From positions 30,507,375-30,571,374 of the forward strand of contig CAIIXF020000005.1 of the NCBI GenBank assembly GCA_903813345.2: DNA of 64,000 bases, read 5' to 3'. The stretch's first letter is position 1; the number at the start of each line of letters is the position of its first letter. The notes under the pieces are model-generated. The model searched no databases, was not told the DNA's origin, and saw nothing but the letters and a program-made list of their open reading frames with translations. Positions 27,101 through 42,100 of this stretch are shown here, one piece after another. The translations under genes and the position numbers were made by a program. Source of the stretch: Owenia fusiformis (taxonomy: Eukaryota > Annelida > Polychaeta > Sabellida > Oweniidae).

Positions 27101-30100
27101 CTATGGTGAAAGGCCAATTTTCTCTTTTCCCTCCTATTCATTTTAAGACCCCTACCCCCAATAGAGCTATTGGTCTATTTTTGTATATTTTATATTTTTG
27201 ACACTGTAAATGAGAAAATAATGATGCATGAAAAAATACCTTTTTTAGTTATTTTCCAATTCATTTACACAGTTTCAGTTTGGCAAATGGAAGGTTACAC
27301 ATGTTCTTAGATCTCCTATACAGAAATAAAGTAATCATTTAACACATATGATTCAGGTTGAAAAATTGTTATGTTTGTTACAAGTTTAGGAACAACTGTT
27401 CTGACAATAGCTACAAGGCTACTCAACCATTCAAATGCAACTAATAATAGCTACTAAGACGTCTTCTCTTGATTCATTTTACAAAATCTTAGGTAAATGT
27501 CAAATAAATTTTCAATCAAAAGTGATTTTCTAAGTGAAACCTCTTATATATTGACAAAAACATTTTAAAATAATTTTCTATATTTTTATTTGGCAGGTAA
27601 CAGCAGATTACAGGTGACGTATCTGAGTCAACATTCGGATAAAAAAAAACATGTCTAAATATTTTCATATTATACAAAACCACCATTCATACCTGATCAA
27701 GATATAATACATATTCAGACAGAGAGTCAATAAAAATGTGAGCTTCAGATAAACTAGTAAAGAGGTTGTTTCAACATTGCCCAATTTGCATTATGATCTC
27801 AATAAATCTCAAAAGATTATAGGGTCAGGTTTTAATGCTAAACTTACATTTGGTAACCCAAGTGAATGTTTTACGAGCAAAGGTAATGCTGATATCAACA
27901 ACTTTGATGGTTTGGCCATTATGTGTGAGGGGTACATAGTTAAATAACTAAAAGTTGGGAAGTTCTTATACTATACTGAAAGATCTGTACCAAAAGGCAT
28001 CAGAGAAAAGGGCAACCCTTATCATAAGTAGACTGTATATCCTTGATAGTTTACATTGGTTTATGTTTCAAACTTTCTTTACCTGAATCAGTGCTTTAAA
28101 CATACCATAGCATAGAAGGATGATTGCAATGTATATGCTGATTTTAGACCTAGCCCTGTTGGTTTGAATACCAGAAGATAAGTTGCTTACAAGGGGGTGT
28201 ATCTTGCATACCAGCTGTTTGTACTTCATACAAGAGCATATTGCTAGCTTATAGCATACCAGCCTAGCTACCAGTCAACATGATCTCCTCCTCAGTCTGC
28301 TCGCAATTCAGAAGTGCGAAACTAAACCCAACTGATGAAAAATAAGTTGGTAGCTCTGAAAGACCCAAAATGTAGTATTTTGCAGTGGCCCATAGCTCAT
28401 CACCATCTAGTGCCAAAATGAAACACTAAATAAAACATTTTTTGTGATAGATTGGATTTCATTTGATTGACAAGAAAGTACAAACAATCATGAGAATTTT
28501 AGGTTGTGATATGATTAAAACAAAATGAAACAAGATTTGGTACTTATTACAAAACTCTTAATGCTACAAAATTACTCGTTTTGCAAATACAGCAAAAAAT
28601 CAAAAAACTATACAAACACTTAGAACCTTATCAGTTTCATTCTTCGCAAAGTGAAATATATTTGCAGAACATGATAAGTGGTAATACCATCGATGTTAAA
28701 CAATTATGAATAGTTTGAACAACTTATCTAAAGATACAATACATAAGAGAATGCACAATACATAAACTACTTAAGCGTCTACATGAAATCATTCCTGTAT
28801 ATTCCTATGTCATTTTGAATTTAGACATTTAGTAAAAGAAAAGGTCAACACATGTTGTTTTATACTACACCACACATAAACAGTAACCCTATTGTTACTT
28901 TGACACTTTTTATGTGCCCCTAAGTAACTGTCACGCAATATAAAAAAAATAAATCTGCCGAGTCTACATCCTGCTCAAAATCAGTATCAAGTTTTCATTC
29001 ACAGTAACTATCAATTCATAAGATGGACTGATCAGTTCCAGGTCGATTTTTACATTAGGGACTAGAAATCCTATATGAACGTTGATTTTTAGATACAATA
29101 GTTAAATTCATGTGTCTTGTTACATTTTGACATCAACATGACAGTTCTCTTTAAAAGTCAACATTAGAATAGTAATGTTCTCTTTAGATGCTATCCTGTA
29201 TCTATTTATCCTACTTTGATCAATACAGTCAATGCATCCATAGATCGTGATCACCATACATAAACACTGAAAATGTGAGCTTTTCAAAAGTAATTTCCAA
29301 AACATAACAAATGGTTTCTTTAACAGAAGAGAAAATTAAAGTGAAAGAGAAGATGATTCATCTCTCCAAACAGCTAAAGAAAACATGTATTACATTATTA
29401 TACTAGAATATATTATACTAGAATAGCATATGTTCAAGAATATGTTCAGCTACATTAATTTTCCAAACTACAAAACAATGAATATGTACTTGTGTGTTTA
29501 TATACATTAGTTAGTTAGACGTTTTCAAATTAATTTAATACAATGATTTGAAAATATATTGCACACTGTGAAAATCTCAATGAAAAATATTATAAACTAA
29601 TAAAATACGAGCGTTTTTCCGGGAACTTATTGAACGACCTGGTATATGAATGATAGCAAAAAACATATGTAAAAGAAGGTAGCAATGTATGTATCTGCAC
29701 CATGTGTGTGACCAATGTTAAATGTGAAAATTAATTCAACGAGTCACTTGTTTACTCTTTAGTTCTTGTCACAACAAATTACGGAGACCACCTGAATTTC
29801 TTTGGTTGATCACAAATGAAAAGTAAAATCTCGTGTGAGCAAAAAGGTTAAAAACTAGATAGAGGCTCGTTGCGATAAACATGTCATTTCATTTCTTAGT
29901 TGCGATGTGTCGCTCGTGAAACATAAGGATATGATGAGTATCAAATTAATCAGGGCTCGGATCTTTTTTGTTATCATTATTGTTGTTATCATTGAAAGAT
30001 GTCATTATAAGACATTTGAGAGTAATTTCAATCACAGCTAAGGATTAGCCAATGATTCAATGAAACAAATCTTACACTATGTAAACTATTCTATGAGAAA

Positions 30101-33100
30101 TTCTCACCTTTCACTTACCACGAGTACTATGTACTTGGGTATATTACCAATTAAGGTCATCGTGGTGGAATTTTGTATAAAATATAAAAGTAAACAAATT
30201 AATCACACTTTAACATAGCATATGTTTCTAGTATTCAAAGTGGTATGTAAATGTAGTCAGAGAGTAATGGCTCCAAATAGAGTGACTACAAACTATGCAT
30301 ATTTCATTCATTAGTTTTGTATTTCCTCCTCGGGCATTTATCCAATATAGCAAAATATAAACTAGAGTAGAAGTCATAATGTCTGTTTCAATCAATCAAT
30401 GTTCTAATTAATATTTAAGCTATAACCGTAATGGCATATAATGGCACTCGTGCTTGTTGATGGAAAATAATCATAATAGGCAATTCTTTCATCTTAATGT
30501 ATTGCTCATCTACCAAGCCCTACTATATTCCCTCATGTTCATTGATATGAGCCAAAGGGAAGGGTGTCACACAAGCACTTGATGTTTCGTGCCCAGATCT
30601 CATATTATCAGGAAGGAAGTATACAAGTGGTGAGAATAATTCAGACTTCACAGTACATAATTAAGATGATGTAATAACTCCATATAGATCCTAAGATCTA
30701 TTCAGAATATGGAAACCTGCAATGAATTACTTTGGTTTATGAAAGGTATATATTTCCTAACTAGGACTTCAAGAGTTCTACCAGTATATTCCCCAACAGT
30801 CAAAATAGGAGATACAGTAAAATCTGTCTCAGTGAACACCTCTCTCTTGTGAACACCTGTGTTTAGTAACGACACTACAAGACACATTTAACATTGTCCC
30901 TGCCCTCTCTGTGGAGAACACCTACCTATAGTGAACACTTTTTTGAGGCTCTATAGGGGTTCATGCATATATACAGGTTTCACTTTATCTTCAAGAAACT
31001 AGTGGTAGATCCACACCATGTTTCAGTGTGATATTCATCAGTGAAACCACATAACATACCTTGGGAATTCAAGATGCGATAGATCAAGATGTTTAAGTAC
31101 AAGATGGGTCAAATAGCATTGACCAACTGACCAGTCCACATGAAATAGTTTCCCATATATAGCCATATATAGCACCTGTTGCTATGAGTGAGTCAGTCGT
31201 TGGTGACCCTCACCTTTGCAACAGGTGCAAAGTTATGTGGAATGATAATACGCTATCCCATAAAATACATTCATTAATCATAATTACATGGAATACTATT
31301 TATTGACAATAACAACATAAACTGTACTTCAAAGATAAATACATGGGAATTGGGAATGTATTGAAGGCATAATATGTCCATGTATGGGCTTTCAATAGAT
31401 TGAATGCCCATGGTCCAAGTCAAATTGTTGAGAGAGAGGTATGGACACATTGGACAGAAGATAGGGTCTCGCATTTTGAGATGGTGTGACAAAAATTGAA
31501 AGTAATCAATAAGAAAAATTGAAAGGCTTCTCCCCTTTTAGTAAACAGTGAGGATCTTCATGATGACTTCCCAAACTCCCCCATCGGTGTGTGCCTGGTA
31601 CAACCTCCATTTATAACCTCTCCAGAGAAGTTGATGTCCTCAAATTCACATACAATGAATGCCAGACAAGCTACCAGACAATGGTAGGAGCTAACTGAAT
31701 GTTATGATTGTAGTAGGCTCAGTATTCACAGAAACTGAATATCCAAGTACACCAAGCAACAAAAAACATGGGAAAAATAGAAGTCAAACTGTCTTAACAA
31801 TATATTCTTATGCAAATCTATAGGCCCTGGATTTGGATGCATCCCTAGCATTGTGCATATCAGTTTAAAAACATTGCTGAATGTCAAAGCTAGGTTCGCG
31901 TTAACGCCGTTTTTTCGCGTTTTTTACGCAGTTAATTACATCTTCACGCTAAACTGCAACACATCTTACGTATCGTGTACGCAAAAATCATATCCCCCAA
32001 ATGTACCGATGAAATAATACCAAAAACAACCAAAAAACAAAAATTAAAAACTTAAGCACGTTCTATAACAGCGTAACATAACGATCAATCTGATTCGTGC
32101 ATATTATTTGTTTTCCGGTTATTAAGCCAATCAAAATTCTTGTAGCAAACGTATGCGGCTAAACAGGGTATAGCTGCAGAATATTTTCCGCAGGACCGTT
32201 CGTGTGAATTGATCGCTTATTTTATAATCTGCACTGTAAAGCCGTGAGGAATCAACTTGTTCATGGTAAATGGAGGTAATCAACCCTAATATAGATGGTC
32301 ACCATGTTAGATTCTTTTTAAATATTTCGAATGGCCACTTGAATCGGTGGGACTGCATTCAAATAACCACGGCTATTTGATGCCTACTTACTGCAGCAAT
32401 CTGATGCAAGCACCATACCCAGATGTCATAAGGGGATTCCCCGTCCATAGCCAAACCGCCGATGAAATTTTCTTCATTCTGTGCCGATTAACTTTTTTGA
32501 TCGGGGATTCAATAACATAAAAAGAATCCTAAAACTCAGGAATTTATTGAGGCAGGTTATTTGTGTAAAACTCGCGTCAAAAATTGATAATAATAAGTGC
32601 CGTTCCACATCACCACACTTCAGGGTGGGCGTGGCACATCGAGAAGGCTACAGATGTTCATGACTCCTTGATTTATGTTTTTTCATGATATTAGAATTTG
32701 AGCTACAGTTTAGTCTCGAGAGGTAAATTCTAACAATATTGGGGTGTTTGGGAGAGGGAGATTCCATGGATGGTACCTTAGCCATGGAAGGTAAGTTACA
32801 GGGACTTTGTGGAGGCCTCAGAAGAAGTTAAACAGGAATGACTTGCAATGCATGAGTACATGCGGGGACATAAACAAATTTTTTTTTACCACAAAAGCCC
32901 GCTGAAGCGATTTTCAAAAAGTACCCCAAAATAATTATTTGTACCCCATTTTTTGAAGTGACCTGGGTATGAAGTACTCAAAATTACTAAGGCCTAGCGC
33001 AATCACTGTCAAAGGTTTCATTCCAATAATGGAGACAGATTCATTTTACCCTTGGCAAGCCTTCCATTTCAATTTTATCAAAACTCTTAAGAGTAAATTC

Positions 33101-36100
33101 TTTGATATAACCTATACTGTATATATCAAATCAGAAATCATAATGCTACTTTTTCTACCTACAAATAGCTGACATTTATTTTACATTCAAACACCCCTGA
33201 ATCCTACATTTGTGGTCATTAAGCCTCTATGATCAAAACTGTATAATCATCTATAATAGGTGAGCCAGAGTATAATATTGCTAACTAATGAGGATTCAGG
33301 TTTCTAACTTGCTTCTCATTAACAAACATATTGATTTCACATTAAAAGATCGCTGGATGCTGATAAATTGTCCTGAATTGATACAACAACCAATAGTGTA
33401 TGCCTATCCTATATTCAACTTACTGATTGTCCATTAATACCTAAAAAACTATCAAAGGATTGCTAACCATTTCTGAAGAGCCCTTCACCTGATCAATATA
33501 TACCACAGAAGGAGGAAAGCATAGTTGACACAGAAATTAGTACTTTTATAAACTGTAAAATTATAATCGTTAATTCCTTTGTTAGAATACATTAGAAAAA
33601 CGTGTCTATAAATTGAAAATATAAGAAGTGACTTTTGCATTTAGTTAAACTGCATTATCTGATTGATTTAATACCTGGACAGATATCAAGAGATGAGTGA
33701 TTTCGACACATCTACCTGACTGAGAAGCTTTTTACTTTGAGAGAAAATCAGCTATACCCTTGTAACAAATATACATTTTCATACCATATTGACTGACAAA
33801 CTACTTTATAATCTGTATACACATAAATAACACATGTATAAAATCAAAATCAACAGAAATCACTGTTCAAATGAAATTGAAATCATCTCCCAGCGAGACT
33901 TATCTCCGTGCCAGATAAAACCATTAATCTTTAATAGGACCAAACACCACCAAAAAGCACTTATAATATACAGCTCCATGTATGTCATACATGTCCTTAT
34001 TCATACGAAACATACTCCAGGAGATATTTTATAAATTATCATTGGAGCAATTGAGATAATTATAACAACATACTTAAGGTTGGTTACACAATTTGCTCAC
34101 CAATTACACATACATCACAGTAAAGTGGCAAGCATACCTAGTAATTAAGTCAGATTATTAACGACTTTTATTAATTATTCAAGAGGTTTATTATATAAAA
34201 TCACTCTACTCTATTTTACATTAAGGCATTTAGCAGGGAATTTTTATACCATGAAGGAGAAACAAATTTTGAAAAAGCTGCCAATGCTGATCTAAAGCAA
34301 GACAAGACATTAACATGTACAATGTCACCACCTGCCATTTGTTACAGATGCCAACCGCCGAACACCAACCACCAATCACCATCAACAAAAAAGTTGGAGA
34401 CTATAACAATATGTCACCAATTGTGGTGGTGTCATTAAAACTAATACTCAGCAATTATCAAGTAATCCTTTTACTATTTTCGAGAATTTTGGTTTGTATC
34501 TTCTAATATTGTCTTTGAAAAGAGCTTCATCAATGGCCTACTTGCTTTTGAGCCTCAGAGTGTCAACAAGACTGATTGGTTCACTTTATTTTATATATAT
34601 GTCATAGTGACAGTAGAGTTCAATGTTCTGGTTATATCATCTTATGCTTTAAAGAAACTTCCCACCACTCAATCATACCATGTCAAAAATAGAGAGGAGC
34701 ACAATACCCATCAAACATCCCATGATCTCAATTAGATCTTCCTTGTTTGTTACCATGTACACTATACATGCAGACTCAACATAACATGGGATTGTCAGTC
34801 TTACTGTATTGAGTGCCTAGATGAACATGTTGCATTCATCAATCATTCATACTATGAATAAGAGGAAACATCTCATGAATTCTTCTGTTCTACATTCATA
34901 TATGCATACATGTGTGTTTATATTATTAGATCAGAGGCTTAGATTTAGTTTGGAAAGCCTAGATGGGATGGTTTAGAAACAGTGTCAGTATCTTGTATCT
35001 GGTTTACCCCCCCCCCCTCCCTAGGCCCAAGATCCACCAGTGATTGTTCATATATGCAGGAAATATTCTCACAGATCCAGACAGTACTGAACTTGACTTT
35101 ACAGCAAGCCACTCACATTTTTTATACCCTTCAAACATTTCCTTTTAGATGCAATAGTCTGACTGAGGCACTTAGTACAAGCATCCATCTAACCCAGTTA
35201 TGTCAAATAAGACATTCCTCTGGCACGCACTTATGAGCACTTTCAATGGCCCATAAAAAACTGTTCACAGAAAGTAAAGAGGATTCACACCTTTTTGCAG
35301 TTTATGCCTCTTTGATCTACAGCAGGTTATTTTTTGTTGTACTGTACAGTAATGCAAAATTATTATATTGGAGTCAAGGCGTAAAATTATGATTTGAACA
35401 AAGTTAAGCATTCTTAACTATGTTCACAGTTTCTACCACTCTGACACCTCCATTCTAAATGTCTTAAAAGCAGATGTATGCTAAAGCCTACAAATGCCAA
35501 AAAAGGACAACCTCACAAAAATATATCAACACACACCCAGACTTAAGCAAGGGAAAGATCAATACCCGGTGATTTCAGCGGGAAGTGGCGTTTCGTTCAT
35601 TGGATGAGCTGCGCGCGCACGCATAAATGTGATTATCCAATATAATTAGGGGAGGGCTATTTGAAGTAGTTTTTGGTCTCAGGCGCGACCCAGGGCTGTT
35701 GTCTTAAGGACATTTCGTTGAAAATGAGCCATTCGGCTGATAATTGGTAAGAGTTTGCGATCTTATAATGTATAACTGTTACTCAGACACATATTTTGAC
35801 ACGATTCTGTTGGAAATAAGCTTTGAACCGAGAGATATTCACGATTGATATGCACATTTTTGATTGTGCCATTGCTTTTCTATTGCACAACCCATGTATT
35901 GATAGAAGAAACATTAATAATACAGATTGGTTTACCTTCAATACATGGCAGACACTACATATCGGTCTATTAATACCAGTTTGTGCCTTAAATAGTTTTA
36001 TATTTCCATCCACGGCCTGGAGCCTGGGTGTGTTTGTCTCTTATGTGTATGCTTTTGCATGGACTTCTAATCACTAGCAGAATTTAACATGATGCAAACT

Positions 36101-39100
36101 CGACATTATAACTCATGCTGTAACATTTTGACTTCGCTGGAAAACAATAGGAATTATTTTTCTTGCCAATCAATCATGAATCACAATCAAAATTTCAGAA
36201 TGATCAATCAGGCAATGATCCAAATCAAGTTATAACATTATATGATATTCAGCAAGAAGTCCGGTAGAAATACAGAATATTTAAACATCAAAGCTGAAAG
36301 TTAAAAGCTAATCTGTCAATTTTCTGTCTGCAAAAGAGCGTCCCAAGAGCGTTTACATTTGACACAATAACAGACTGAGGCCTTGAAATCTAGGATTCCC
36401 CAGGAAAATATGACGTCATACTAATTAGCATAAGGATTTCCCTATTGGGGTGGGTCGAGCCTTGTTCGAAAACACAATCCATAAATACATGCTAATTTCT
36501 AAGGAGATAGGAAGTGTATAACGTGTTTATCGATTTTGTTTAAAGATTTAATCAATTATAAAATTGTTTAAGTGGATAAAGTGGTCACACTTGCTTCAAT
36601 TCATAGCGAAATCGACGGATAGAAACTGACCGAATTCCCGATATCCTACCCCGTATTACTGTAGGCTATAAGCACAGTGACCTACAGAGGGCGCTATCAC
36701 AAACAAGTACTGGACGAACCGATAAATTCCCGGGTATTGTAACGCCCTTGACTTAAGCAACATCTGTATAATACTACAAATCTAGAGCAAAATTATATGC
36801 AAAGGTAGAATTTTGAACTTCTGAATAATAATAGGATTAGCCTATTACCTTGAGCAACAGGCTCAATGGCTTAAAATTTATAACACAAATATTGAGAATT
36901 ATTCTGTAGAATTTTGACCCTCAGGATAAGTAAGAAGATTATAAGATCGAAGAAATTGTAAACATATCAAATTGGTAGACCCATAGTGAAACCTGTAAAG
37001 TGGAATACCTTTAGAAGTAGAATACCTCTGTTAGAGGAATACTTTTCTGAGTCCCGAGACCAAGAGGCTTAATGGTGTATAAATGAACCTCTAGAAGTAG
37101 AACACCTCCCAAGTGGAACACTTTTCTTAATCCCAAGACCAAGAGGCTTAATGATATAAATGAACCTCTAGAAGTGGAACACCTCCCAAGTGGAACACAT
37201 TCTAGAGGTACCAAAGATGATCCATTTATTCAGGTTTTACTGTATATTACAGATACATAGGTTATTATGTTTGGTTATGTTTGGTTGGGATTTGTCATAA
37301 TGATAAACCATGACATCTTATTTCTCTTCAGCCATGAGATGAAGCCATGTTTCTGGAAAAACAGAAAGATGTTAAAAGTATCAGAATGGGGATTTGTGTC
37401 TTTGGGCATAAATTCAGAAAAGGGTGGCTATATAAGAAACTGAATGATTCACATTTTGATTCCAATTAATTATTTGTATCTGGAAGTTTCTTTGATGACT
37501 CAGCTTTGGAAATGTCTCAGGAATGGCCAGGAAAGAATGTGAAAAAATGTTATTAAGTCTGGTAAAACAAACATCGCTGTATAACATGGGGGTGTGTGAC
37601 TTATGACCCTAAAATGTCAAGAAGTGCAGGATATTTGTAAATGTTGATCTCATTTAAATTCAATATTTATCAATGACTCAAATGGGATCATTCCATCCAT
37701 TCATTTAAGGAGATCTTGCCATATAAAAAATGTAAATATAGCCATATTACCATAAAAGGTATTATTGAAAGAAATCAATACTTCAAAGTCAAAACAGTTA
37801 CAAATGGAATGTTACTCATATGTTTACATAAAAACTAATGGAAGTTGAACATGTTATGTTATTTCATTCAATGAAAATTTATTCAAGAAAACTCTTGGTC
37901 ATTGACACCATGTTTAAGCCTGATTCTTTAACAAATAAAACTTCAAAATCTGGACAGATGACAAACCACATTTTAAACCACATTTTTAGTTTGAGACATC
38001 TTAATATTAATCTTATTATATTTTCAAAGGTTTCTTAATATCTACACCAAAGTTGCAATGAAGAAAGTTTGCCAAAATCAGTTTCTGCATTTGCGAAATA
38101 TTTCAGTCGTATTGATTTAAATGGTTGTGTTGACATGATTGAAACTGTAAAAACAAATATATCATTGTACAACGAAGTATTGATTAAGCAAACTATGAGG
38201 AGATAATGAAAATTGAAGAACATGGTTCTAAAAAAATCATTTTTAGTCAGTGAGCCTCTCCTACCATTCAATGATCAATATAGACGGATGATAATTGAGT
38301 GGTAAACAGGAACAATCTATCTTCAAGTGTTAGTCCATCCTGACCTCTACTCAAATATCTTCAACAAACTCAGACTTTTCAAGAGCATTTCACTCGATAG
38401 CTTCCCATTGATAAAGAGACATCCATATAGAAAGCCAATAAGATTTCAGATAATTAGACATATACTGTACATGTATATCAAAATAGTTTTGATAACAGCA
38501 TAATAGACTTCATACATTCTTCAGATATCAACAATTGAGGTAAACAATCAACAGAGACAATCAACATTATAAATATGTCAAATGACTCACATCCAAAGAA
38601 AATATGGTTATTCACTAAATTGTAAAGCTTCGTTCTCATCAATATTTGGGTAATCTCGTCCAGTTCTATTTGAAATGGAACTATCAATTTTTTTCAATCA
38701 ACATTTTAATGGTGTTTGGTTTATGTCAAGAGACATTTGGTCAAACAAAATGGACATTTGATTTTTTATTTAGCTCTAATATCAAAGGACAGTAGAGTAC
38801 TAAGTGGACAGATGAACAACACCCTTATCAATTTTCTCAACAAGTTGCTTGAGGTCAACACTATATGTGTAACTGCAACCGTCTGTTCATTTTCCACAAC
38901 ACAAATCTACTATCTATCTCTCAAAATTTCGTTGAACTCATTCCATATTCTAGTTTTTCTCTACCATTTAGTATGTAAGCATCATATCTCTTAACTAGAC
39001 TGAAACTTCATTTCTTTCTTATTCTAATCTCTTATACTCTAGGAAAAGTTTCATTTGAATTGTTTGCCATATGTCTCAAGGCTCTGTTGCTTGTATAATC

Positions 39101-42100
39101 TATATTCTATATGTGGTCATGTATGACAGGTAAGATGGGTTGATTTGGCCAGGTTACTCTCTGACCCTTGGTTGTACCTCCCCTCTCCATAAATTACATT
39201 AACTATCATTTTCTTCCCATATGTAGGAAACTGTATAAATAAAGTATATCGTAAATGTAACAAGATAACTGTATAGTAATATTGTTGATGGTTCGTTTTA
39301 TGGCTTGGAATGGTTTACTGAGGTTTTGTACATGTTTTCTATTTGTGACTTCAGATTATAGCTTGATAGACGCATACCCTCAATAAGTATAACACATCTT
39401 TATAATGATGAGTAGAATTATTGATATTGCTCAATAATGTCTTAAGACTATCTGTAACTAACATGTTACTCTGTAGTAAAATAGACTGTCATGGCTTTAA
39501 ATACTGATGCTTGCTTGATGGCAGACCATTGCATGATAAACCATATGAAAATGTGCACGAAACGTGAAATTAGCATTAAAAATATTGAAATTTTAGATAG
39601 TGTAGTTATAGTACATGTTTGTAAATGGTATGCCTTGGGGAAGACGAATACTGTATTTTTAGAATTGAATTTTGATTGAAATTGGCTAATCAATTTCTAA
39701 TTCCCTTTCCTGGAATTTGCTTAAGGCACCAATGTTTTCCTTTCATAATTTCAACTGTAAATAATGTTTCTGGGTTAATTTGAGGTGTCTTATTCCAAAA
39801 TGGGGTACTTTGTGAATTTCCTAACATCACCAGTCCAAGATCGCAGTGGTCGTAGCTCATATCCTTATAATGACGTATGTTGTACATTCCAGCACTTTTT
39901 CTTTCAAAGTCATTAAGTTTATTATTGCCAAACCACAAAACAAGCAACGAAGCCCTTAAAAGGTCATTTACCAGGTTCACCAAGACAGACCATGTGACCT
40001 GAATAGCCCAATAAGAGAAGAGAAAAGCTATAATGAGGAGTCTGGAACTGATGGGCAGTGAGACCTCAGCCACAAGAATGTCAGAGATCAGTACTCATTA
40101 TGTCCCATACATTGTGAAAAATGCCAGTGACCACAACTTACAAAACAGCGTTCTTTATATCCATGAAGCCAAACTCATTGCATTAACTGAGACTGAATTT
40201 TATGAAGGAACAGACTCAACGTATCTTAAGTATGCAAGGGAGGGGGTATGCATGTTCAATAGTTTTCCTTGAACTAAGATGGAGAAAAGGCATATTTTTG
40301 AAAAGCCAGTCTCAAACCTTTCTAGAAACAGATAACATTAACAAGCAATATGGGGAAGGTATAAGCACATTTAAATAAAACACATATTTGAGGTACATAC
40401 TCTATAATATATGCAAATTTGGTCCTGTTCAAATAACTAAGTTTAAAAGCCTGAAGACATTTAGCATCTACATACAATATTCACATAGTGCATAGTGATT
40501 CAATTTTCATTTCATAAAAAAATTGATCCCTTGAAACAGGTGCCCTTTGTTTTTCTGATGACCTGATACAAAAAGGAACAGTAATCCCATAATACTTTAG
40601 TCTCTGTAGTAAAAATCCAAGTACATTCCCTTCTTAATGTCAGTTTGAATCATGGGATGACGCAGATGCTTCTTAACTCAGCTTCCCAAAGAACAATGAT
40701 CATATGTCATACATACACTTTGCATGAATGTAGCTGACACCATTGAATTATGTCTAGAGAGAAATATTTGTTGTTGAAATGTGGGTGTTGTTTATAGTTT
40801 CCATCCAAAAGACATATAGCAAGGAGAAAATAAAGAGCAAAATGATAGGGTTGGTTCAGTTAACTAGATGTGAAATACATCAATCTTAAAAACAAAACTT
40901 TTTACTCCAACTATACTGAAATTTATTTGACCTTACATACTATGCAAAAAAAGAACTTGGTCTACCTCACATATGGTGACCTCACAAAAACAGAACATTC
41001 AAATTCATCATAATTAAGTTAAATAAATGAAAATTTTAAATTCAGGATGAATATACTTCACATACATACTAATCTCAATGATATTTTCAACAGTCAACTT
41101 TATTACCCTTAAAAACAATATAAATGAGGCCAGAGGTCTAGCAAACTCGCACTTCATATAACATGCATCTACTTTCACCAAAATTTAAACAGCGAGAAGT
41201 GGTTTTAAAAAGTAGGTGTAAACCTTCACATATCTTCATATAAATTGAGTGAACTCATTTTGCATACTAAAACTCATTTTTAGAATGTCTAACTTATAAT
41301 CTTCATATTTATTTGATCCAGATCAAAAGTCAATTGAATCAATGATTATACTATAGTATCCTTATTAATTAGTATTATATCTCTTTTAATATGATCTAGT
41401 TTTGATATAATCTATGGCTCTTACTTCAGGTTAACTGAGTCAATAAATTATTTTTAAATATATACAGGATGGTTCTGTTTGTCATATACCTATCCATATG
41501 AGGTTATGACCCTCTCAAATCAGGCTACACTACCCCTTTAAATCAGTAAGAGGGGATTTAAACCTAAAAACCAACTTCACTTTTCAGGAATGCTGGCAAA
41601 GGTGGTAGGAGTGAATTAAATACTCAACATTTTAAATCCTATTTACAGATTACCAAGTGAAGCATATGATTTTCCTCTCAGTAACAACTTAAAGTTTTGA
41701 TTTCTGATCCGAGGATTTCGTTGAATACATGTAGCAAACAGCCAACATTTTCTGAACATGTCCACACAACATAAATGCCTCAATAACCCATCCTTGCTGA
41801 GACTTACAGAAAGTTTTAGATACAGAATATAGCATAACCAGAATAGACTTAATCTTGGTACATACAAGTCCATAAGATTTATTAATACAGTAGTAGAAAA
41901 TAGATTGATTTGATAATCATTTAACATATATAGTACATTTTATATCTGCAGGATATTTGATAAATGTGTGGATTGCAATGGTGATTGATATTAATCAAGT
42001 ATGAATGTAATTAAGGTAATTAGATAATATGCAATAAACATGGACAAGGCATGCATGTACAAGTATACACACCTTGACTCTCATTTCTATTAAAAAGGTC

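Noticed and set aside
39690-40073. 127-codon open frame on the minus strand in filamin intron 1
   Set aside because: Long for AT-rich DNA, but I recognise no family, domain or splice context. The opposite strand is also partly open here. A protein search with a significant hit would change this.
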